Origin: Bacteroidaceae bacterium
GTDB lineage: Bacteria; Bacteroidota; Bacteroidia; Bacteroidales; Bacteroidaceae
NCBI GenBank assembly: GCA_028709135.1
Contig: JAQVXN010000171.1
Coordinates: 1 to 5,073, forward strand
DNA: 5,073 nt
Direction of reading: 5' to 3'
Of the stretch, positions 1-5,073 are shown one piece after another (the first letter of the stretch is position 1; each line of letters starts with the position of its first letter). Made by a program: the position numbers and the translations under genes. Under the pieces are notes generated by a model, which worked only from the letters and a program-made list of their open reading frames with translations, did no database searches and was not told the origin of the DNA.

Positions 1-145
1 AGGAAAAGATATTCATATTTGGTATCGGTATCAGGCAAATAACAAATTATTATTCGTTAAGTATGTTTTTCCTGAAAAGAATACTCAAGGGGAAGAAATC
101 TGGAGACGCATTCAAGAAGAAGAACATAGAGATATTAATAATTAA
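1..145 (+). CDS. DUF4488-like small protein, 3' end only (left copy of a duplicated gene)
   Basis: This is the C-terminal 47 codons of a gene that starts left of the window; the first complete codon is at position 2 and the TAA stop is at 143-145. The peptide runs from GKDIHIWYRY to HRDINN. It is identical to the end of the protein encoded at 2539-2910 except for one substitution (final Asn instead of Asp); a second base change, in an Arg codon, is silent. The tail carries the W-Y-R-Y, KLLFVKY and EEIWRRI segments that I associate with DUF4488, a family of small, usually exported Bacteroidetes proteins of unknown function with a probable beta-barrel, lipocalin-like fold. The family call comes from memory of its pattern and is moderate. 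Whether this copy is full length cannot be seen. It converges on the minus-strand glycosyltransferase gene. Confidence 0.7.
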   Translation, partial: GKDIHIWYRYQANNKLLFVKYVFPEKNTQGEEIWRRIQEEEHRDINN

Positions 146-157
146 CTTTTGTTTTTT
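1..157 (+). repeat. Direct repeat, left copy (pairs with 2766-2922)
   Basis: Bases 1-157 align without gaps to 2766-2922 at a constant offset of 2765. There are only three mismatches, at 128 (A against C), 140 (A against G) and 150 (T against C). The repeat covers the 3' end of the DUF4488-like gene and 12 bases beyond its stop. After it, the copies differ by a 22-base segment found only on the right (2923-2944), then match again over GTAACTATTTG (158-168 against 2945-2955). The true left boundary lies outside the window. Confidence 0.95.
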
Positions 158-210
158 GTAACTATTTGGCGATTATGATTGGAAAGACGTTTGTGGGTAA
201 TTGATTTGCA

Positions 211-225
211 AAAAGTAATACTTTT
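211..225. terminator. Weak hairpin between convergent genes
   Basis: AAAAGTAATACTTTT forms a 6-bp stem (AAAAGT/ACTTTT) with an AAT loop. On the plus strand it is followed by ATTTTTTC, a usable U-tract for ending transcription of the left DUF4488-like gene. It overlaps the stop codon (224-226) of the minus-strand glycosyltransferase gene and could act weakly in that direction too. The stem has only two G:C pairs, so strength is uncertain. Confidence 0.4.
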
Positions 226-982
226 ATTTTTTCAAAGGATGAAACAGTTTATTAGTGGTTCCTAATGCTAAAATTTCATCATTGGAGAATTCAGACCGCC
301 ATCTCATTGTACCAAAATTAATGCCTTTCCCTTGTACATAAAATTTATTTTTAAAACCCGGTTGGACAAATTCCCCTGTCCCTCCGAAATCAACAATTTC
401 GAAGCCTTTGTGATATAAAAGTGTTGATATGATGAGTTCATAGAAACCGCCGTTCTTATCCTTTTTCAAAAAAGAATCAAGAAGAGTGAGAGCTCTATTG
501 GATATTCTATAAATAGGATTAAACGATTTAATGTATTGGCTTTTATCAATTCGATCTTCGTCTGCAAATGAGATAAAATTCCACCAGTCCCAACTCGAAT
601 TTTCTCCTTCCCGATACCTTTCTATATGTGAACTCAATAGATCGGCAGCAGAGTCTTTAAAAGCTTTGAATAACACATTCCAATTACCTGTAAAGATGAC
701 ATCATATTCAGAATGCTCATGGAAAAAATATTCCATTATAAAATGTTCACTACCATATAATTTATCAAATATAGGAGAATAGCCAAGCTTATTCAATTCA
801 TCCAAATTAAAAGTAAACAAATTGACGTCTTTATCTAGTAGGCTTTCATTATGAGTTCCATAGTCAGTTTGAAATACCCAGTATAAATCATATTCCTGGC
901 CAATTTCGTTTTCTAATTTTTTATATTTTTCGATAACGCTTTGATCGATAAAATGTGTTAATAATAATACTGCAGTTTTCAT
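224..982 (-). CDS. Putative GT-A-fold glycosyltransferase (DUF3405-like)
   Basis: A 252-residue cytosolic protein with no signal peptide and no clear membrane helix. It begins with a hydrophobic strand, MKTAVLLLTHF, typical of the first beta strand of a nucleotide-sugar-binding fold. Residues 91-101 read SEYDVIFTGNW. This matches the E-Y-D-V-x-F-x-G-N-W element of DUF3405-type and related bacterial glycosyltransferases, with Glu92/Asp94 as the likely metal and nucleotide-sugar contacts. Further family-like features are ADLLSSHI (113-120), WDWW (131-134), the R-x-S-x-x-A-L segment at 159-165, GGFYE (178-182, Glu182 a possible acidic catalytic residue) and a closing FHPLKK tail. The likely role is transfer of a sugar from an activated donor to a surface glycan; donor and acceptor cannot be read from the sequence. 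ATG at 982 is used; the bases before it are A-rich with no Shine-Dalgarno sequence, as usual in Bacteroidota. The gene lies 223 bases downstream of the exported-protein gene on the same strand, so co-transcription is possible. No glycan-locus genes are visible nearby, so it looks like an isolated transferase. The family call is from motif memory and is moderate. Confidence 0.65.
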   Translation of the reverse strand: MKTAVLLLTHFIDQSVIEKYKKLENEIGQEYDLYWVFQTDYGTHNESLLDKDVNLFTFNLDELNKLGYSPIFDKLYGSEHFIMEYFFHEHSEYDVIFTGNWNVLFKAFKDSAADLLSSHIERYREGENSSWDWWNFISFADEDRIDKSQYIKSFNPIYRISNRALTLLDSFLKKDKNGGFYELIISTLLYHKGFEIVDFGGTGEFVQPGFKNKFYVQGKGINFGTMRWRSEFSNDEILALGTTNKLFHPLKK

Positions 983-1101
983 TTTTTAAATATGTATTAA
1001 ACGAACAAACACACCATAAATACAGAGTAGGATCTATAGCTAAAAACAGACTATCTTCCTTGCCATATAATTGGAAATATTAGTAATAAGATGGGATTGA
1101 C

Positions 1102-1150
1102 ACAAAATTTATGCCCCAAGTTTTTGTAAAAGTCTCAAATCAAATTTTGT
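1102..1150. repeat. 9-bp inverted repeat in the 983-1205 gap
   Basis: ACAAAATTT (1102-1110) is the exact reverse complement of AAATTTTGT (1142-1150), with 31 bases between. It could form a long-loop hairpin or a protein-binding site in the leader of the glycosyltransferase gene. In DNA this A+T-rich it may equally be chance. The rest of the 983-1205 gap shows no gene and no clean TAnnTTTG promoter for the gene downstream. Confidence 0.25.
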
Positions 1151-1165
1151 TATTCCATAAAATCT

Positions 1166-1179
1166 GTTTTAGTTAAAAC
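1166..1179 (-). terminator. Possible weak terminator after the exported-protein gene
   Basis: GTTTTAGTTAAAAC can fold into a 5-bp stem (GTTTT/AAAAC) with an AGTT loop, about 26 bases past the stop codon of the 1206-2240 gene. On the minus strand the following bases are AGATTTTATG, only a short U-run. The hairpin is weak and may allow read-through into the glycosyltransferase gene. Confidence 0.25.
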
Positions 1180-1205
1180 GATTATTTAAAAGTCGAATGC
1201 AAAAA

Positions 1206-2240
1206 TTATTCTTCATCTAAAGCTCTGTAGTCAAAGAAATTCCAGCGAAGGCCTCCATAATATGCTTTGATATAAAGCCCCGGGAAAATCTTACCATCAA
1301 TGGTGAAATGCGATTCAAACAAACCTGCGGGCTGACTTTCAATGGCTTTACGCAAATTTGACAACATGAACTGATCTTTTTCATCCGTTTGTTTGGGTAA
1401 AAGCACTTCAACATGAACATATCGTTGAGCATCGAAATACAAAAGCAGAGAATAAATTTTAGGATGTGCGTAATCATAATCTTTTGGTGCAGGAGTGCAT
1501 ATTCGATTAATATCTCGGGCAAATAGAATAAGTAACTGTTTGTTTTTTCGTTTTTGTTCCTGTACTATTTTTTCTTTGGGAATATTAAATTTGTCACTTA
1601 TAATATATATGTGTTTACCATTCGAATGATAACCGTTACTCGCACGAACAATAAATCTTACGTCCATCTCCAATTTACCTATTCCTAAATCGATACCAAT
1701 ACCAGAATTCTCTTTGATGACTCCATTTATAACATTTCTTCTAAAAGCTCTTCTAGAAAAATAGGTCGTTGCATATTCTTCTGGATACCACGACAAAAAT
1801 TCTATTTGTCCTGTCATCCATTTTGCCGGAATGAGGGTCAATGTGTCATTGATAGGAATTTTGCCATATTTATTCTGTAATTTTTGAACCAGCTTTTTAA
1901 ATTGTTTGAGTTCAAGTTGTTGTCTGGGTTTAACCCAACATAAAGTATCTTCCTGTAATACATATTCAGAAGTTGGCAACTCTATTCCTTTGGGCTTCTT
2001 GAGTATTTTATTATTTACCAAATAACAGAAATACATTGGATCTTTGGAATTTATGCTCCATTTTAATAGATCATAGTCATCCAAACTTGGGGGACTGACC
2101 CCATTCTCATAGTGCTGATAAAACATTGTTTTCATTTCTTCTACCGAAAGACTATCATGTTGTAGAAGAGTAGTGTTTGCAGCTAGCGAAGTCATGTAAA
2201 ATGACAGAGCAATAAAGCTAAAAATAAATGTTTTGTTCAT
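1206..2240 (-). CDS. Exported hypothetical protein, unrecognised family
   Basis: I do not recognise this family. With the ATG at 2240 the product is 344 residues and begins with a classic Sec signal peptide: MNK, a hydrophobic stretch FIFSFIALSFYM (residues 5-16), then SLAANT with likely cleavage near residue 20 or 21. No lipobox Cys follows, so the mature protein should be periplasmic or secreted. An in-frame upstream TTG (2309) would add 23 polar residues in front of the signal peptide and is unlikely to be used. The mature part is soluble-looking and has Cys72, Cys101 and Cys248. It has a basic, lysine-rich helix around residues 105-127 (RQQLELKQFKKLVQKLQNK), an aromatic-rich middle, and a basic segment KEKIVQEQKRKNKQ (222-235). 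The C-terminal portion (about 290-340) reads LRKAIESQPAGLFESHFTIDGK and then GLYIKAYYGGLRWNFF. This faintly recalls small alpha/beta domains such as the TonB C-terminal fold, but not enough to assign it. It is followed on the same strand by the putative glycosyltransferase, and both lie between the two copies of the DUF4488-like gene. Confidence 0.8.
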   Translation of the reverse strand: MNKTFIFSFIALSFYMTSLAANTTLLQHDSLSVEEMKTMFYQHYENGVSPPSLDDYDLLKWSINSKDPMYFCYLVNNKILKKPKGIELPTSEYVLQEDTLCWVKPRQQLELKQFKKLVQKLQNKYGKIPINDTLTLIPAKWMTGQIEFLSWYPEEYATTYFSRRAFRRNVINGVIKENSGIGIDLGIGKLEMDVRFIVRASNGYHSNGKHIYIISDKFNIPKEKIVQEQKRKNKQLLILFARDINRICTPAPKDYDYAHPKIYSLLLYFDAQRYVHVEVLLPKQTDEKDQFMLSNLRKAIESQPAGLFESHFTIDGKIFPGLYIKAYYGGLRWNFFDYRALDEE

Positions 2241-2402
2241 ATCGTTCAAATTTATAAAGTTAGTATCTCTGCGATATAGCACGCTTTCTTTGTTCCTACT
2301 TATTTTCAAAGGATTTCATCAAAAGTAAGGTATTATTTCGATGAGTCTATTCTCGTGTGTCTCTCATAGCAGGTACTCTCTTTTAGTTCAAGATTAATGT
2401 GG

Positions 2403-2410
2403 CAAATATA
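2403..2410 (-). promoter_or_regulatory. Possible Bacteroidota -7 box (proximal copy)
   Basis: Read on the minus strand this is TATATTTG, an exact match to the Bacteroidota -7 consensus TAnnTTTG, about 165 bases before the ATG at 2240. I find no -33 TTG at suitable spacing on its upstream side. It is the same 10-base GCAAATATAG word seen again at 2455-2464. Confidence 0.25.
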
Positions 2411-2455
2411 GCAAAAAATTATTAAGAATAAAAGAAATTAGAATTATTTTACGAG

Positions 2456-2489
2456 CAAATATAGAATTAAGAGAACTACCTAGAGTCAA
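2456..2489 (-). promoter_or_regulatory. Possible promoter for the exported-protein gene
   Basis: On the minus strand, TTG (2489-2487) is followed after 23 bases by TATATTTG (2463-2456). This resembles the Bacteroidota arrangement of a -33 TTTG/TTG box and a -7 TAnnTTTG box. The usual spacing is nearer 19-21 bases, so the -33 match is weak. Transcription would begin near 2449 and leave a leader of about 200 bases before the ATG at 2240. The rest of 2241-2538 holds no gene I can support and no TAnnTTTG box for the plus-strand gene at 2539. Confidence 0.3.
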
Positions 2490-2538
2490 CAGGCTTACCA
2501 CTGTTGGTTGGTCTCAAACAAAAGAAAAGACGAACTTT

Positions 2539-2910
2539 TTGGTCGGGCTTTGGCAATATTGTGTTTTAAAACAAGGAGAAAAAGGCTTCCAATTAGTGCC
2601 GTTGCATATTTATAAATTCATACAATCTAATGGAGATGTGGTGGTTTTAAATAATTTGCGCGAAAATTCTGTTGGGTATATTTCTACACGTGCAGTTTCT
2701 CGAATTGAGTCTGATAGCGTTTATATTGAACACGTCGTTTTTAACGCAACAGATAAGTCTTTTGAAGGAAAAGATATTCATATTTGGTATCGGTATCAGG
2801 CAAATAACAAATTATTATTCGTTAAGTATGTTTTTCCTGAAAAGAATACTCAAGGGGAAGAAATCTGGAGACGCATTCAAGAAGAAGAACATCGAGATAT
2901 TAATGATTAA
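2539..2910 (+). CDS. DUF4488-like small protein, apparently truncated at its 5' end (right copy)
   Basis: The product is 123 residues if translation begins at the TTG at 2539. That start is doubtful because it falls inside the conserved opening segment. The frame stays open upstream to 2398 and encodes SQTKEKTNFLVGLWQ, which looks like the mature N-terminus of an exported protein. No ATG exists in that open stretch and no signal peptide precedes it. Visible family-like features are the LVGLWQ start, PLHIYKFIQSNGD (21-33 of the TTG-start form), VGYIS, DSVYIEHV (59-66), WYRYQ, KLLFVKY and EEIWRRI (107-113). This is the layout I recall for DUF4488: a G-x-W-Q strand, a K-x-x-x-x-x-D-G turn, and a final E-I-W-x-R. 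The function of that family is unknown; a lipocalin-like barrel is likely. The last 48 codons are nearly identical to the gene ending at 145. I infer a 5'-damaged duplicate that may not be exported or even expressed; no promoter is seen. A frameshift or lost start is possible. Confidence 0.6.
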   Translation: MVGLWQYCVLKQGEKGFQLVPLHIYKFIQSNGDVVVLNNLRENSVGYISTRAVSRIESDSVYIEHVVFNATDKSFEGKDIHIWYRYQANNKLLFVKYVFPEKNTQGEEIWRRIQEEEHRDIND

Positions 2911-2922
2911 CTTTCGTTTTTT
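2766..2922 (+). repeat. Direct repeat, right copy (pairs with 1-157)
   Basis: This is the second copy of the repeat, covering the 3' part of the 2539-2910 gene and 12 bases beyond its stop. It differs from the left copy at 2893, 2905 and 2915 only. Identity in the noncoding flank, plus the resumed match at 2945-2955, shows the duplication is of DNA and not just of a conserved protein. Confidence 0.95.
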
Positions 2923-3079
2923 CGATAGATAATAAAATGTCCAAGTAACTATTTGTGTGGGAATAAGTCACATAAGATACAGAATTAGCAAAAGCTGAAG
3001 CTGATGCCGTGGTATGCGATATGTTCAATATACTTTAAACTGATAGAAAATCATACAAATGGTTTAGTTAAAATATAAA

Positions 3080-3105
3080 GTGTAGGTGTCTGTTGGCACC
3101 TACAC
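3080..3105. terminator. Strong bidirectional intrinsic terminator
   Basis: GTGTAGGTGTC, loop TGTT, GGCACCTACAC gives an 11-bp stem with one G:U pair, far more G+C-rich than its surroundings. On the minus strand it is followed by TTTATATTTT, so it can end the efflux operon about 100 bases past the stop at 3207. On the plus strand it is followed by ATCTACAATTTTC, so it may also stop transcription from the DUF4488-like gene. The rest of 2911-3206 holds no gene I can support. Confidence 0.75.
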
Positions 3106-3206
3106 ATCTACAATTTTCATACAAAATTTTCGTTTGAAAATCCGATGAATAAAAGCAGGAAACAATAGATAAAGTCAATATTGAGAAATCATAAATTAAG
3201 AAGCTG

Positions 3207-4784
3207 TCAATGTTTGTTTGGGATCTTTGAGGGTGTTGCTTTTTTCTTCAGAAAGAACATAAAACACAAAGAGATTAAACTGATTGTCGCTAACATTCTG
3301 AAAGAAGAAAGGTAGCTCAGTAATTCCGAATTTTTTATAACTTCGGTCTCAAACAAAGTGTTACACATGCTATTGGCAGTATTAGAATTTATTCCTGTGT
3401 TTTGAAGCCAATGCGATACATTTCCAATAGCTTCTGTTGTATTATTGGAATAAGGATTGATGTTTGCAGAAAGTTGAGATTGATAGATGGCTTGTGCATT
3501 TGAGATATGAGTACCAATGAGAGCGAGCCCTACGGCTCCACCTAATTGCTTTGCCATGTTTCCCAATCCAGCACCTTGTCCCAGGTTCGCACCAGAAAGT
3601 CCCTGTATGGACATCATGATTACCGGCAGCATGAAAAGGCCAATACCAAGTCCACGGAAAAGTAGAGGAACAAATAGTTCGTTAAAGGAAGAACTTTCAG
3701 ATTGGAAGCTCATCCAAGTTCCGAAAATAAATGTACAGATAAAGCCGCCCGTTATCAATATTTTAGGATCAACGCCTTTGTCAATGGCTTTTTGAGAGAA
3801 AATCATGCCGATTGTTGACATAAAAGCTCCCGGCATAAGAGCCATTCCGCTTACTGTGGCTGTCCATCCCAGATTGATTTGAGCCATTAATGGAAATGTG
3901 TAGATCGCAATATAAAGAATAGCTCCGATTATAAAATTGAAAAGAACTCCAATAGCTAAATTCCTGTGTTTCATGAGCCTGATATTGACTGCAGCCATTT
4001 TCGTTGTGAGTTCCGTATAGAGAAACGCGATGAGCCCTATGGCTGCGATAATGCTGAAGAAAATAATGATCCGACTGTCAAACCAATTTTTTGAATTACC
4101 TTCTTCCAATACATATTGAAGGCTTCCTATACCCACAGCGAGGAACAAAATGCCCCACCAATCAATGTTCTTCTTTAGCTTCTGATTCTTTTCATTAGGA
4201 ATAGTCAACCAGGATGTCGTTGCGGCTAGAATGCCCAGAGGTACGTTAATATAGAAAACCCAATGCCAGGAATAATTATCAGTAATAAATCCTCCCAATG
4301 TAGGTCCCAGTGCAGGACCTGCTGCAATGCCGATGCCATAAATGACACTTGCGAAACCTAATTTTTGAGGAGGATAGGATGCAACCAAAATAGTTTGTGA
4401 CTGCGTCATGAGAGCCCCTCCGCCGAGGCCTTGGATGAAACGCCATAAAACAAGTTGCCACAAGCTGGTAGAATGGCCACACATAAAAGACGCAATCGTA
4501 AAAATAAGAATGGAAGCGGTGAAATAATTCTTTGTTCCGAATAATTCGGAGAGCATACCGCTTAGAGGAATAATAATGACATTCGAAATAGCGAATGCGG
4601 TGATAACCCACGCGACATCCGTTGTGGAAGCGCCAATGCTACCGGCAATGTATCGAAGGGAAACGTTGACAACAGTTGAATCGATGATTGCCAATAAAGA
4701 TGCAATGATACACGTCGTTACGATAATAGCGCGAACGATACCCGTAGGATATTGGGCTTCAGTGGCAGCAAGATTGTTTTGCAT
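3207..4784 (-). CDS. emrB: DHA2-family multidrug efflux MFS permease (EmrB/QacA type)
   Basis: A 525-residue inner-membrane, proton-driven drug exporter with the 14-helix DHA2 layout; length is normal for EmrB. Helix 1 carries the D1 motif LAIIDSTVVNVSL (residues 31-43, Asp35). Motif A is GMLSELFGTKN (76-86). Motif B is LVLWRFIQGLGGG (111-123) with the conserved Arg115. The antiporter motif C is GIAAGPALGPTLGGF (152-166), followed by Asp169. YSWHWVFYINVPLG (171-184) is the usual DHA2 signature after helix 5. A hydrophilic loop of about 65 residues (428-492) lies before the last helix, and the C-terminus is a short basic cytosolic tail. The start is the ATG at 4784, one base after the stop of the upstream membrane-fusion gene, so the two are almost certainly co-transcribed and translationally coupled. 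No Shine-Dalgarno sequence is seen. With its fusion partner and an outer-membrane TolC-like channel it should export hydrophobic toxic compounds across both membranes. The family is secure; the exact substrate is unknown, and the symbol is by homology class, not proven orthology. No defect is visible. Confidence 0.95.
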   Translation of the reverse strand: MQNNLAATEAQYPTGIVRAIIVTTCIIASLLAIIDSTVVNVSLRYIAGSIGASTTDVAWVITAFAISNVIIIPLSGMLSELFGTKNYFTASILIFTIASFMCGHSTSLWQLVLWRFIQGLGGGALMTQSQTILVASYPPQKLGFASVIYGIGIAAGPALGPTLGGFITDNYSWHWVFYINVPLGILAATTSWLTIPNEKNQKLKKNIDWWGILFLAVGIGSLQYVLEEGNSKNWFDSRIIIFFSIIAAIGLIAFLYTELTTKMAAVNIRLMKHRNLAIGVLFNFIIGAILYIAIYTFPLMAQINLGWTATVSGMALMPGAFMSTIGMIFSQKAIDKGVDPKILITGGFICTFIFGTWMSFQSESSSFNELFVPLLFRGLGIGLFMLPVIMMSIQGLSGANLGQGAGLGNMAKQLGGAVGLALIGTHISNAQAIYQSQLSANINPYSNNTTEAIGNVSHWLQNTGINSNTANSMCNTLFETEVIKNSELLSYLSSFRMLATISLISLCFMFFLKKKATPSKIPNKH

Positions 4785-4785
4785 T

Positions 4786-5073
4786 TTATTTTGTATTGAC
4801 AGATACTACGGCATTCATGCCGGGTAAGAGCGGTTTTTTACCGTTGTTATTGAAAATATGGATGCGGACGGGAATCCTTTGTGTGATTTTTATGAAATTG
4901 CCGGTTGCATTTTCAGCTGGCAATAGAGAAAATTTGCTATTGGTTGCTGCACAAAAACTTTCTATTTTACCCTCAAGTTTCAATCCGGGATAAGCATCTA
5001 TCTTGATCTCTGCCGGTTGTCCGGATTTCATATCTTCCAGTTGTGTCTCCTTGAAATTTGCGGTAATCCAGAT
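4786..5073 (-). CDS. emrA: HlyD/EmrA-family membrane-fusion protein, C-terminal part
   Basis: The last 95 codons of a periplasmic adaptor whose 5' part lies right of the window. It reads in frame from 5073 to the TAA at 4788-4786. The visible part matches the EmrA/HlyD C-terminal beta-barrel region. IWITANFKETQL (visible residues 1-12) resembles the family's V-W-V-x-A-N-F-K-E-T-Q block. SGQPAEIKIDAYP (17-29) is the barrel strand. KFSLLPAENATGNFIKITQRIPV (48-69) is the highly characteristic F-S-L-L-P-x-x-N-A-T-G-N block, and PLLPGMNAVVSVNTK ends the protein. The full protein would have an N-terminal membrane anchor and a coiled-coil hairpin that contacts the outer-membrane channel; neither is visible here. 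A Met codon at 5031 is internal, since homology continues upstream of it to the edge. Only one base separates it from the permease start, which supports a two-gene efflux unit. Family confidence is high; the symbol reflects class rather than tested orthology. Confidence 0.93.
   Translation of the reverse strand: MWITANFKETQLEDMKSGQPAEIKIDAYPGLKLEGKIESFCAATNSKFSLLPAENATGNFIKITQRIPVRIHIFNNNGKKPLLPGMNAVVSVNTK

Noticed and set aside
531..782. Plus-strand open frame of 83 codons inside the glycosyltransferase gene.
   Set aside because: It is antisense to a gene with recognisable motifs, and its own translation shows no domain-like features.
2247..2254. TAAATTTG on the minus strand just upstream of the ATG at 2240 as a -7 promoter box.
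   Set aside because: It would start transcription at or just before the ATG, leaving no leader, and no -33 box is found at proper spacing.
2241..2309. Longer version of the exported protein starting at 2309 with 23 additional residues.
   Set aside because: The start codon there is TTG and it would place polar residues before a textbook signal peptide beginning at the ATG at 2240.
2672..2932. Overlapping plus-strand frame of 86 codons within the right DUF4488-like gene.
   Set aside because: The other frame carries the conserved residues; this one extends past the repeat and its reading is a by-product of overlap.
1..2955. Insertion sequence or composite transposon bounded by the repeats.
   Set aside because: Neither inner gene resembles a transposase or recombinase, and the repeats are coding DNA in direct orientation without terminal inverted repeats.
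3517..3795. Plus-strand open frame of 92 codons inside the efflux permease gene.
   Set aside because: It is the antisense shadow of a conserved membrane protein, with a Pro/Ser-rich translation typical of such shadows.
4786..5031. A separate small 81-residue protein starting at the Met codon at 5031.
   Set aside because: The EmrA-like frame and conserved sequence continue upstream to the window edge, so the Met is internal to a larger gene.

Overview
The window looks like chromosomal DNA from a member of the Bacteroidota, probably a Bacteroidales-type host. The evidence is A+T-rich intergenic DNA, starts without Shine-Dalgarno sequences, copies of TATATTTG (matching the Bacteroidota -7 consensus TAnnTTTG) upstream of one gene, and a small protein resembling the Bacteroidetes family DUF4488. 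I cannot name the genus. No rRNA, tRNA, CRISPR array, transposase or integrase is visible.

Layout, left to right. Positions 1-145 (+) are the last 47 codons of a DUF4488-like gene that begins outside the window. It converges on a minus-strand gene at 224-982 for a putative GT-A-like glycosyltransferase of 252 residues. Next, also on the minus strand, is an unrecognised exported protein of 344 residues (1206-2240). A leader region of about 300 bases (2241-2538) carries possible promoter elements for that gene. A second DUF4488-like gene follows at 2539-2910 (+). Its last 48 codons are almost identical to the fragment at the left edge, and it seems to lack a normal ATG start and signal peptide. 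An intergenic stretch (2911-3206) contains a strong bidirectional terminator hairpin. The right third is a minus-strand drug-efflux operon: a DHA2/EmrB-type permease (3207-4784), preceded with a 1-base gap by the end of its EmrA/HlyD-type membrane-fusion partner (4786 to beyond 5073).

The most notable structure is a direct repeat of at least 157 bp, with 3 mismatches, at 1-157 and 2766-2922. It places the glycosyltransferase and the exported protein between two same-oriented copies of one gene, which suggests a segmental duplication or an inserted two-gene cassette. The efflux genes form a functional pair: the fusion protein bridges the periplasm while the permease pumps substrate, presumably with a TolC-like outer-membrane channel encoded elsewhere. 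I see no convincing evidence of a new multi-gene system. The duplicated gene and its unfamiliar cargo are the parts most worth following up.
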